A stretch of 64,000 bases of DNA. Origin: Streptosporangium violaceochromogenes (GTDB taxonomy: Bacteria > Actinomycetota > Actinomycetes > Streptosporangiales > Streptosporangiaceae). The translations under genes and the position numbers were made by a program. Positions within the stretch are counted from its first letter, which is position 1. Every line of letters starts with the position of its first letter. A model generated the notes under the pieces. That model was not told the DNA's origin. It did no database searches and was given only the letters and a program-made list of their open reading frames with translations. The DNA is taken from positions 1 to 64,000 of the forward strand of contig NZ_BNBB01000008.1 in the NCBI RefSeq assembly GCF_014654615.1, read 5' to 3'. Below, piece by piece: positions 35,832-43,665 of the stretch.

Positions 35832-36221
35832 CTAGGGTCCTGGCGGCGCCCAGCTCGCGGTGTCGGTGATCTGGACCAGTTCGGCGATGCGGCCTTCGCG
35901 CAACGTGAGCGCGTGGGTGAAGGCCGCGTCGAAGGCCTGCCCTCCGGCGCGGGCCGTACCGCGGTAATGGCCGAGCACGACGCAGCGCCCGTCATTCGCC
36001 CAGAGGTACTCCTCGGGTACCGGCCTGGTGTCGTAGGCGGTGAAGATGACGCCCCAGCAGTCGCGAAAGGCCGCCTGCGCGCCGTGGTGCACGCCGCCGA
36101 CCCCGAGGGGCATGCCCTCGCTGACCCGCAACACGAAGTCGGGGTGGAGGGCCGAGAGCATCAGCTCAACGTCGGCCTTCTCGAATCCCTCGTAGAGCTT
36201 TTCCACCAGTTTTAGAGACAT
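35832..36221 (-). CDS. SnoaL-like (NTF2-fold) protein
   Basis: 129 residues. NTF2-like pattern: LVEKLYEGFEKADVELMLSALHPDF at the N-terminus, then GHYRGTARAGGQAFDAAFTHAL and WAPPGP at the end, as in SnoaL polyketide-cyclase-like proteins. It overlaps the stop of the TetR gene upstream by 10 bases, so both are co-expressed. Confidence 0.82.
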   Translation of the reverse strand: MSLKLVEKLYEGFEKADVELMLSALHPDFVLRVSEGMPLGVGGVHHGAQAAFRDCWGVIFTAYDTRPVPEEYLWANDGRCVVLGHYRGTARAGGQAFDAAFTHALTLREGRIAELVQITDTASWAPPGP

Positions 36222-36790
36222 GTCGCTAAAACTACGGCAAGGGCGGCGGTTTCCGCCATCTCCGCGGCCGAATCCGGGATGGGCTCCCCTACCTGCAGGT
36301 GCCGCCGCACCGCGGCGAGCGGCACGTCGACCAGTGCGAACACCATGCGCTCCAGGTCGCAGTCGCTGCGCCTGGCGAGCTCGGCCATCGCCCTCGTCGT
36401 CGCGTCGTTGAGCCTGGACAGCTCCTCGCCGAGCTCGTCCGGCCAGCGCGCGCTCAGGTCGCGCACGTTTTGCGTAAGCAGCAGCCTCGCCTCGTCGGGA
36501 TGGGCCGCCGACCATCGCACGGTGTGCGCGGTTGCCAGCAGTATGGCCTGCTCCAGGTCTTGGGTCGCAATCGCTTGGAGGAAGCCCTCCTGGAAGCGGC
36601 GCACGGTCCTGACCCACAGGTGGGCCAGCAGCAGGTCGCGCGAGCCGTACCGGTGGTAGATCGAGCCGCTGGGCGCGCCGAGCCTGGCCGCGATCGCGGT
36701 GATCGTCACCGCCTCGTGCCCGCTCTCGGCGGCGACAGCCGCCGCGACGTCAAGGATCTGGTCGGGGTCGAACTTCGCAGGACGTGCCAC
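36212..36790 (-). CDS. TetR-family regulator
   Basis: 192 residues from GTG 36790 (the frame opens at 36835). The HTH at residues 8-52 (ILDVAAAVAAESGHEAVTI, IAARLGAPSGSIYHRYGSRD) is canonical TetR. It is translationally coupled to the SnoaL-like gene and probably controls it and itself. Confidence 0.86.
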   Translation of the reverse strand: MARPAKFDPDQILDVAAAVAAESGHEAVTITAIAARLGAPSGSIYHRYGSRDLLLAHLWVRTVRRFQEGFLQAIATQDLEQAILLATAHTVRWSAAHPDEARLLLTQNVRDLSARWPDELGEELSRLNDATTRAMAELARRSDCDLERMVFALVDVPLAAVRRHLQVGEPIPDSAAEMAETAALAVVLATCL

Positions 36791-37102
36791 CCCAGCACGG
36801 TAACGACTCGCTTCGCCCGCTGCGCAGCCCGACACGTCCGAGCGGGAACGTCTCGCGGCTCAGGCTTCCCGCTACAGGCCCACCGACGCCAGGGTCTGAG
36901 GGCCGCGCCGGCGAGCAGGCGGCGGCCTCGCGGGGGCCGAAACTCCGGCCACCTCGCCAGAGCTTCCCCAGCGTTACGTCACGAACGGATCGGGCACGGA
37001 GGGGCGTGAGATCGCCGCCGCCCACGACGTGCCACCGTGGGCACGTATCCCACGAACAGACGCTCCACCCCTCACAGGAGCCGCCGACGACGAGGAGAGA
37101 TC

Positions 37103-37519
37103 ATGTCGAACCCGCCGCTTCCGCAGGAAGCAGTCGCCGTACTGCGGAAGCCGAACCCCTCCGTCATCACGACCCTTCGATCCGACGGCCAGCCGGTCTC
37201 CACGGCCACCTGGTACCTCTGGGACGACGGCCGGATCCTGGTCAACATGGACGAAGGCCGCAAACGGCTGGACCACATCCGCCACGACCCTCGGGTCGCC
37301 CTCACCGTCCTTGACGCAGGCGACTGGTACACCCATGTCAGCGTCATCGGGCATGTCGCCGAAGTGCGCGACGACAAGGATCTGACCGACATCGACAGGC
37401 TGTCCCAGCACTACACCGGGCAGAAGTATCCGCGCCGGGACCGCGGCCGGGTCAGCGCCTGGATCGAGATCGACCGCTGGCACGGCTGGGGCGCCCTCAA
37501 GGACAGCGACCAAGCCTGA
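37103..37519 (+). CDS. PPOX-class (pyridoxamine oxidase-like, FMN/F420) protein
   Basis: 138 residues. The split beta-barrel pattern is seen as SVITTLRSDGQPVSTATWYLWDDGRILVNM and RVALTVLDAGDWYTHVSVIG. Actinobacterial members use F420 or FMN. The ATG at 37103 has GAGGAGAGA upstream. It stands alone. Confidence 0.85.
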   Translation: MSNPPLPQEAVAVLRKPNPSVITTLRSDGQPVSTATWYLWDDGRILVNMDEGRKRLDHIRHDPRVALTVLDAGDWYTHVSVIGHVAEVRDDKDLTDIDRLSQHYTGQKYPRRDRGRVSAWIEIDRWHGWGALKDSDQA

Positions 37520-37800
37520 CGCCTACCCCAGCTCGCCCGGCCATCGACGGCCGAGACCACCTGTCGCGGAACTTTCCCTGCCGGGCGGGAATCGTCCGTC
37601 GGAGCCGTAAGCGGCCCCGGTACTCGCGCGCTCAGAAGGCGAACCCGGTTCTCAGACGGTCACGAAACTCGCGGAGGATCACCGTGGCGCCCCCCATACG
37701 GGAAACCGACGAAGCACAGGAACGAGGACCACCCCTTCTCCGCCGACAGCCGGCATGGGACGCCACAGCCAGATGATTTCCTCGTCCGGTCCGGCCGTCT

Positions 37801-38076
37801 TCAGTCGACCAGGCCCATATAGGCGAACAGGTTCTCCTCGATCAGGGAGAGAACCTGGGCCGGTAACCGTCCCAGATGGTCACCGAGCTCTTCTTTCAGA
37901 AAAGGCTGGGCGCAGACCGTACGCACCCAGCATTTGCTGGGCAGATTGCCGGTTCCCTGGGCGATCTTGACGCGGTATTCGGTCTTGAGTGTGGTAGCCG
38001 TCGAGGTGGGGACGACGTACACCAGGGGCCAGTCGGCCTGATCGTTCTTCGCGTCCGGCGCCGCCGTACGGCTCAC
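37801..38076 (-). CDS. MazF/PemK-like toxin domain, probably lacking its N-terminus
   Basis: About 91 residues from a GTG at 38076. The order VYVVPTSTATTLKTEYRV, then a proline-containing WVRTVCAQPFLKEELG, then GRLPAQVLSLIEENLFAYMGL is that of the PemK/MazF fold after its first strand. The usual first block (RG.V....L....G.E....RP.LV) is not encoded upstream in any frame, and no antitoxin gene is adjacent. It is either a truncated toxin or a divergent member. Confidence 0.5.
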   Translation of the reverse strand: MSRTAAPDAKNDQADWPLVYVVPTSTATTLKTEYRVKIAQGTGNLPSKCWVRTVCAQPFLKEELGDHLGRLPAQVLSLIEENLFAYMGLVD

Positions 38077-38101
38077 GTCTCCCGGCGGGCCGTTGAGGCA
38101 T

Positions 38102-38578
38102 TCAGCCGATGTCCTTTCCAGGGGCGAACGGCTCCTCGGGGAGCGGGGACGGGGCCGCCAGCGCGCACCACACGACCTTGCCTCCCGACGCCGGCAGGTA
38201 GTAGCCCCAACCGCTCGCGAGCAGGTCGACGAGGTACAGGCCACGTCCGCCCTCGTCGTCCAGGTCGGGAGCCCTGAGGACGGGTGCGATACGGCTGGCG
38301 TCCCAGACGCGCAGCACGATCGCCCCTTCGGCCTGGTACAGGTCCATCCAGATGCGATCCGGGCTCGCCAGGGCAACCGCCTCCAGTGCGGCGAGGGACG
38401 CGGCGTGCGCCTTGATCGCGTTGGACACCAGCTCGGAGACGGCGAGCTGGGCCGTCTCGACCAGGTCCTCCCGCCGCCAGCCCTCCAGTACGCGATGGAC
38501 GTGCACACGAGCGTAATAGGGCGAGGTCGGAAAGGCGGAGAGTTCCAGGTGGTGCTCTCTGACGGTGACACCGGTCAT
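38102..38578 (-). CDS. HATPase_c regulatory kinase, copy 2
   Basis: 158 residues. GHKL fold with an N box as TAQLAVSELVSNAIKAHA and a G box as DDEGGRGLYLVDLLASGWGYY. It is divergent from the XRE gene at 38945, in the same relation as the other two cassettes, but more diverged in sequence. Confidence 0.85.
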   Translation of the reverse strand: MTGVTVREHHLELSAFPTSPYYARVHVHRVLEGWRREDLVETAQLAVSELVSNAIKAHAASLAALEAVALASPDRIWMDLYQAEGAIVLRVWDASRIAPVLRAPDLDDEGGRGLYLVDLLASGWGYYLPASGGKVVWCALAAPSPLPEEPFAPGKDIG

Positions 38579-38944
38579 TGTCCCTCGATCCTGGTCGGCA
38601 CGTCGGACACAGGACCGGCACCGCTCGCAGCCGGGGGAACCGCCCCCACCGAGGCGGGGATGCGGCGCCGGTCCTGTGGGAGGCGCGACCGGGAACGGCA
38701 GGGGGCTGCCGCCGGGGCGCGCCGCTTACGCCGGGCGGAACACCCGACAGGGGGTGGACCGCGTCGGGAGGGAAGGTCGTCCGCCCGGCTGCCTGGGGAA
38801 ATCACACGTTCCGCCTTCCAGAGGAGAACCTACCTGGAAGGCTGACTCTCAGAGCATGCACCATCACATAGAGTTAATGCAACACATGCTTTTACACTGC
38901 CCGCATAATCCAGAAGGGCGTTAAAGATGCAGGAGAAAGGCTGT
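38579..38944. other. Divergent regulatory region of cassette 2
   Basis: About 365 bases between the HATPase and XRE genes. The left two thirds are very GC-rich with no clear frame. The right third is AT-rich and contains the AGAGCATGCAC element and presumably the XRE promoter. Confidence 0.5.
38851..38861 (+). promoter_or_regulatory. RGAGCATGCAY element, copy 2
   Basis: AGAGCATGCAC, 83-93 bases upstream of XRE copy 2. It shares the AGCATGCA core with the sites at 17373 and 55118. Confidence 0.45.
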
Positions 38945-39820
38945 ATGGGCGAAATCTCATACCTGTCGCCGACCCGGCGCCAACCCCCTACAGTGCGTCT
39001 GCGGCGTCTGGCTGCGGAGCTACGCCGCCTTCGCGAGGAGGCCGGACTCTCCCAGGCCGAAGTGAACGAGAAGACCGATATCAACCTCGCGACGCTTCAC
39101 CGGATAGAGACGGCCAAAACCAAACCGCAACTTCGGACGCTCAATGCCCTGCTCGATGCCTACGGCGTCACCGGCAGCCGCCGTACCGACCTGGTGAAAC
39201 TTCAGAAGGAGGCCAAACAGCGCGGGTGGCTTCACGGCTTCGAGGCAGACCTTCCCGGGCAGTACAGCGCCTACATCGGCCTGGAGGCCGAGGCGCAGCG
39301 GGCCATCAACTACGAGTCGTTGTTCGTCCCCGGCCTGCTGCAGACCGAGGACTACGCGCGGGCGGTGATCCGGGGAGTGCAGCCGACCGCGACGGACGAC
39401 GAAGTCGAAGCCCGCGTCACCGCACGGTTGCGACGACAGGCTCTTCTCGAAGGAGACACGCCGCTACGGCTGTGGGCCATCCTGGATCAGGCCGCTCTGT
39501 GCCGGACGGTTGGCGGCAAAACCATCATGCGCGACCAACTCGCACACCTCGCCCGGCAGGCCCAGCGTCCGCACATCACCGTTCAGATCATCCCGTTCTC
39601 CGCCGGAGCCCACCCGGGAATGCCGGGCAGCTTCATCGTCCTGAAGTTCGGTACAGACGACCCCGACGTGATCCACATTGACAGCATGGCCGGCGGCCTG
39701 TTTCTTGAGAAAGAGGCGGATATAAGGCGGTACAACCACATTTGCGAACATCTTCGCGCGGTCGCGCTCAGCCCGAACGACTCAACCGCACTCATCACAT
39801 CTCTACGCGAAGATCGCTAG
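38945..39820 (+). CDS. XRE-DUF5753 (WhiJ-like) regulator, copy 2
   Basis: 291 residues. ATG 38945 has AGGAGAAAGG upstream; an in-frame ATG at 38927 exists. HTH_XRE at residues 15-70 (LREEAGLSQAEVNEKTDINLATLHRIE), then DUF5753 with YSAYIGLEAEAQRAINYES, VPGLLQTEDYARAVIRG and IIPFSAGAHPGMPGSF. The DUF397 partner follows after 17 bases. Confidence 0.9.
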   Translation: MGEISYLSPTRRQPPTVRLRRLAAELRRLREEAGLSQAEVNEKTDINLATLHRIETAKTKPQLRTLNALLDAYGVTGSRRTDLVKLQKEAKQRGWLHGFEADLPGQYSAYIGLEAEAQRAINYESLFVPGLLQTEDYARAVIRGVQPTATDDEVEARVTARLRRQALLEGDTPLRLWAILDQAALCRTVGGKTIMRDQLAHLARQAQRPHITVQIIPFSAGAHPGMPGSFIVLKFGTDDPDVIHIDSMAGGLFLEKEADIRRYNHICEHLRAVALSPNDSTALITSLREDR

Positions 39821-39837
39821 CGAGAGGAGCAAACAGG

Positions 39838-40047
39838 ATGCGGCAGCCCAACCCCTCCGATGGGCACTGGCGTAAGAGCAGCCTCAGCGCCGACGGCCCG
39901 AGCTGCGTCGAGGTGGCCTTCGTCGGCGACGCCGTCGCCGTCCGCGACACCAAAGACCGCGAGGGCGGCACCCTCATGTTCGGCCGTGACACCTGGGCGG
40001 CCTTCGTCGGCGGCATCAAGCGCGGCGGCTTCGACGACCTTGCCTGA
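39838..40047 (+). CDS. DUF397 protein of cassette 2
   Basis: 69 residues, one DUF397 domain (WRKSSLSADGPSCVEVAFVGDAVAVRDTKD, ending WAAFVGGIKRGGFDDL). Start ATG 39838 with GAGAGGAG upstream. It is co-transcribed with the XRE gene and ends 127 bases before the end of the convergent BREX operon. Confidence 0.92.
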   Translation: MRQPNPSDGHWRKSSLSADGPSCVEVAFVGDAVAVRDTKDREGGTLMFGRDTWAAFVGGIKRGGFDDLA

Positions 40048-40173
40048 GGCCACCGAGGACAAGTCCGTTCTACGGAACGAGTGTCGCCGAACGGCAAGAG
40101 AAGCGCGCTTTCCGAAGAACGCCACACAACCGGATCGGCCGGATGACCAACCGGAAGAACCAGAGGGGGCCCG

Positions 40174-42273
40174 TCAACGCATCGACCATCGGACGGGAGC
40201 ATCCAAGACAGCGGCGGCGCCCTTGACGTCGGCCAGGCGAGTGGCCAGGGTCGCTACGGCAAGTCGTTCGGGGAGTGCCCCACTGAACTTCAGGCCGTGC
40301 AGAGCCTTCTCGTCCACGTTGGGAAGGCAGAGCCGGTCTGCTGCGTCAGCGGTCCCCGCCCTCCACATCTCTGGAGTGAGGTCGCTCCGGAGGCGGATGG
40401 ACGCCTCGTCGACGCGCTGGCCGGGCACCGCGATGCCGTCCAGAGTCGCCGCCAGCGTGGCGTTGGCCCGGAAACCCGCCCAGGTCCACCAGCGCACGTC
40501 GTCCGTCGCGGGTTCTCGGGTGATGATCGTTCCGCCTGGGTGAACGGTGTCAACGGCGTCCTCCCTGACGGCGGCGAGCCGCTCGACCGCTCGCCGGCTG
40601 AGCCGTACGGGCGGGTCGGCCCCGAGGAGAACTTCCCGCATGGCTTGGGTCAGCGGACGCGACAGACCACCGTAACCGGTACCGCCCCAGCGTGCCTTAC
40701 CGTGGCCGTCGGCGGCCTCGACGTAGCAGCGCCGCCGCGACCAGTCGATGTAGGTGACCCGCCAGGTGCGCCCAGCGAGCAACAGCAGGCGGGGGCCCTC
40801 GACCTGTTCGGTGAGCAGCGCGGGGTCTGTCCGGCCGATCTCCTTCCTTCCGGACAGCACCGTGAACTCAGGCGCGGAGGTGAAGACGCCGGTCATCTCC
40901 ATGAAGTGGCGGCGCCCGAAGCGACGTTCGGCCTCGGGACCGACGAAAAGCATGCCACCGTCCTCATCGAGGTAGCCGTTGCCGACCAGGTGTCTGAGGA
41001 TCACAACGGCCTGCGGACCGAACGGGCCGAACCCGTTCCACCATTCCTGCCAGGTCCGGTCGCCGACACGGTGCTCCTGCAAGCACAGCGCGAGGATCTG
41101 CTGCGCGACGATGTGACGGGGTTCGGCGGGTGCGACAACCGGCTCGACGAACCCCTGTCCCCACAGGTGAAGAAGGCCCGCGGCCTGCAGCAGTGATTCC
41201 TCGTCCAATGCGAGGAACAGACAGTTGCGCACCGTTCCGGATCTGCGCCCGGTGCGGCCGATCCGCTGGAGGAACGAGGCGACCGTGGACGGCGCGTTGA
41301 GCTGGATCACCCTGTCGAGATCACCGACGTCGATGCCGAGCTCCAGCGTGGAAGTGGCGACGATGACGCAGTCGCGGGCCTCCGCGAAGGCGTGCTCGGA
41401 TCGGCGGCGCTCGTCCGCCGACAACGAAGCGTGGGACAGGAACGTGGTGACTCCATGAGCGCGCAGCGCGTGACCAAGCTCCTCGACCAACCGCTTGGAG
41501 TCGCAGAAGACCAGCCGCTTCTCACCGCGGTGCAGGGTGGCGACAAGCCTCGCGGCGTTGGACACCGACCCCACATAGTCAAGCTGAACATCACCGGCCG
41601 GGACCTGCGAGAGGGCCGCCGCCTCGGGGGCCACCACCGTCCCCCGTCTCTTCTCGCCCGAGCCCTGCAGCCAGGCGAGCAGTTCCGCCGGATTACCCAC
41701 GGTCGCCGACAGGCCGACACGTTGGACCGGCCGGCCGATCAAGTAGGTGAGCCGCTCCAGGACGGCCAGCAGATGCCAGCCCCGGTCGTCGCCCGCGAAC
41801 GCGTGGACCTCGTCGACCACGACGGCCTGGAGTCCCTCGAAGAACCGGCGGTGGTCGACGTTCACACTGACCAGCATGGACTCGATGGACTCAGGTGTGG
41901 TGAGCAGAACATCCGGCGGGTCGCGCAGGATCCGCCTGCGCCGCGTGCCGGAGACGTCACCGTGCCAGAGCGCGACGCGGCGGCCGGTCCAGCTCGCGTA
42001 GCCCTCCAGGCGAGGCAGGAGGTTGTTGAGCAGCGCCTTGACCGGGCAGACGTAGAGCACGGACATGCCACGCCAGTTCGCCGAGGCCATCCGGCTGAGC
42101 AGGGGGAACATCGCCGCCTCGGTCTTGCCCCCGGCGGTGGGGGCCAGGAGCAGAGCGTCCGAACCGGTGATCAGCGGCTCGACCGCGGCCTCCTGCAACG
42201 GCCTCAGCCTTGGCCAGCCCAGGGTGTTGACGATGTGGTGCAGGACGACGGGGTGCAGGTCACCCGCGCTCAA
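40174..42273 (-). CDS. brxHI: BREX-2 DEAD/DEAH-box (Lhr-like) helicase BrxHI
   Basis: 699 residues. Superfamily 2 motifs: Walker A APTAGGKT (residues 44-51), CPVKALLNN, TTPESIE, DEVH box near residue 154, GLSATVGNP, then the C-terminal IGRTGRRSG near residue 340. It is the last gene of the type 2 BREX operon and overlaps brxD by ATGA. In BREX-2 it is the accessory helicase; its exact step is not established. Confidence 0.88.
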   Translation of the reverse strand: MSAGDLHPVVLHHIVNTLGWPRLRPLQEAAVEPLITGSDALLLAPTAGGKTEAAMFPLLSRMASANWRGMSVLYVCPVKALLNNLLPRLEGYASWTGRRVALWHGDVSGTRRRRILRDPPDVLLTTPESIESMLVSVNVDHRRFFEGLQAVVVDEVHAFAGDDRGWHLLAVLERLTYLIGRPVQRVGLSATVGNPAELLAWLQGSGEKRRGTVVAPEAAALSQVPAGDVQLDYVGSVSNAARLVATLHRGEKRLVFCDSKRLVEELGHALRAHGVTTFLSHASLSADERRRSEHAFAEARDCVIVATSTLELGIDVGDLDRVIQLNAPSTVASFLQRIGRTGRRSGTVRNCLFLALDEESLLQAAGLLHLWGQGFVEPVVAPAEPRHIVAQQILALCLQEHRVGDRTWQEWWNGFGPFGPQAVVILRHLVGNGYLDEDGGMLFVGPEAERRFGRRHFMEMTGVFTSAPEFTVLSGRKEIGRTDPALLTEQVEGPRLLLLAGRTWRVTYIDWSRRRCYVEAADGHGKARWGGTGYGGLSRPLTQAMREVLLGADPPVRLSRRAVERLAAVREDAVDTVHPGGTIITREPATDDVRWWTWAGFRANATLAATLDGIAVPGQRVDEASIRLRSDLTPEMWRAGTADAADRLCLPNVDEKALHGLKFSGALPERLAVATLATRLADVKGAAAVLDAPVRWSMR

Positions 42274-43574
42274 GGGACGTCCAGCTCGATATCGTCCACC
42301 GACAGCGCGTTACGCTCAACCTCGCTCAACTCGGCGGCGCCCACGGTGAGCCGGTAGTGCTTCCGGGGGTCGAAGTCGGAAAACTGGTCGACCCGGTCCA
42401 GGACGTCTCCCACGAGCTTCTTCAGGAAGACCCGGGGGGCGACACCGACCTTGCCTCCGAGCGAACCCGCGACCGCCTCCGCCAGCAACGCGACGTAGTC
42501 GTCGTCGACCAGGTCGGGGACGCGGGGAGAGGCGCCCACGGCGTAGAGGTCGCGGACCCTGCCCCCCAGTTCCAGCAGGCCTTCCCGGGTGAAGCCCGGC
42601 AGCCGGATCTGCACGGCACGCGGGTTGTCGAAGCGCGGGTCGGTGGTGAAGTCGGTCGCCAGCCGGGAGGCCAGCGGGGGCAGGCGTTGCAGGCCCTGGT
42701 GCCCCTCGAAGAACGCCGGGGTTCCGGTGACGAGCACGTAGAGTCCGGGGAACCGGCCGGAGTCGATCTCATCGACAAGCTGCCGCAGCGCGTTCAGCGC
42801 CTTGTCCCGGACGTCGGAGCGGACGCGCTGCAACGTCTCGACCTCGTCCAGAACGAGCAGCAGCCCGGGATGGCCGGAGTCGCGCAGGACCGTCAGCAGT
42901 CCCTGGAGGAAGCCCAGCGCGCCGAAGTGGTCCAGGTCTCCGCGCACCCCGGCCGACCGCTTGGCCGACGCCGACACATGCGGTTGCCCGCCCAGCCAGG
43001 CGAGCACGCCCTCGGCGGTCGCCGGATCTCCCGCGGCGACCGCCGTACGGTAGCCGCGCAGCGCCGCGGCGAAAGTGGGTGCCGACCGGCTGACCTCGGC
43101 CAGCCTCTTCTCCAGCAGCGACTCGACGGCCTGGTCCAGGGCTGCGGAGTCCGACTCGGACACACCGGCGGACAGCGCGTCCTCCTCCAGCGTGAACATC
43201 CACGCGTCGACGATCGAGCGCAGCGCGCTCGGCGGGAACTCGGCCGTGGACAGGTTCTCGCAGAGCCGCCGATAGACGGTCTCCAGCCGGTGCAGCGGCG
43301 TCTCGGTCTCGGAGATCTGCACCTCGGCGACGGCCATGCCGTGCTGTTTGGCCCGCTCGGCCAGCCACCGGGCGAAGAACGTCTTGCCCGAGCCGTACTC
43401 CCCGCGAACCGCCTTGAAGACGGAGCCACCCTGGACCGCCGTGTCCAGCTCGGCGTCCAGCGCACCGGTGAAGCGGTCGAGCCCAACGGCGAGCAGGTCG
43501 AGCCCCGCCGAGGGGACGGTCCCGCGCCGCAGGGCGTCGATCACCTCGCGGCGGCGGCGTTCACTGACCTTCAC
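42270..43574 (-). CDS. brxD: BREX ATP-binding protein BrxD
   Basis: 434 residues. AAA-type ATPase with Walker A GEYGSGKT (residues 58-65) and Walker B LLLVLDEVE near residue 238, followed by a C-terminal domain. This is the BrxD family (old DUF2791). It sits between pglZ (91-base gap) and brxHI (4-base overlap), the canonical BREX-2 order. Confidence 0.9.
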   Translation of the reverse strand: MKVSERRRREVIDALRRGTVPSAGLDLLAVGLDRFTGALDAELDTAVQGGSVFKAVRGEYGSGKTFFARWLAERAKQHGMAVAEVQISETETPLHRLETVYRRLCENLSTAEFPPSALRSIVDAWMFTLEEDALSAGVSESDSAALDQAVESLLEKRLAEVSRSAPTFAAALRGYRTAVAAGDPATAEGVLAWLGGQPHVSASAKRSAGVRGDLDHFGALGFLQGLLTVLRDSGHPGLLLVLDEVETLQRVRSDVRDKALNALRQLVDEIDSGRFPGLYVLVTGTPAFFEGHQGLQRLPPLASRLATDFTTDPRFDNPRAVQIRLPGFTREGLLELGGRVRDLYAVGASPRVPDLVDDDYVALLAEAVAGSLGGKVGVAPRVFLKKLVGDVLDRVDQFSDFDPRKHYRLTVGAAELSEVERNALSVDDIELDVP

Positions 43575-43665
43575 TGCTTGCCCCTGCCCTCACGACCCGC
43601 ACCGCACCTCGCGACCTGCGGCGGACCTCACGGCCCGCCCTGTTCCTCACGGCCCGCCTTGTCCT

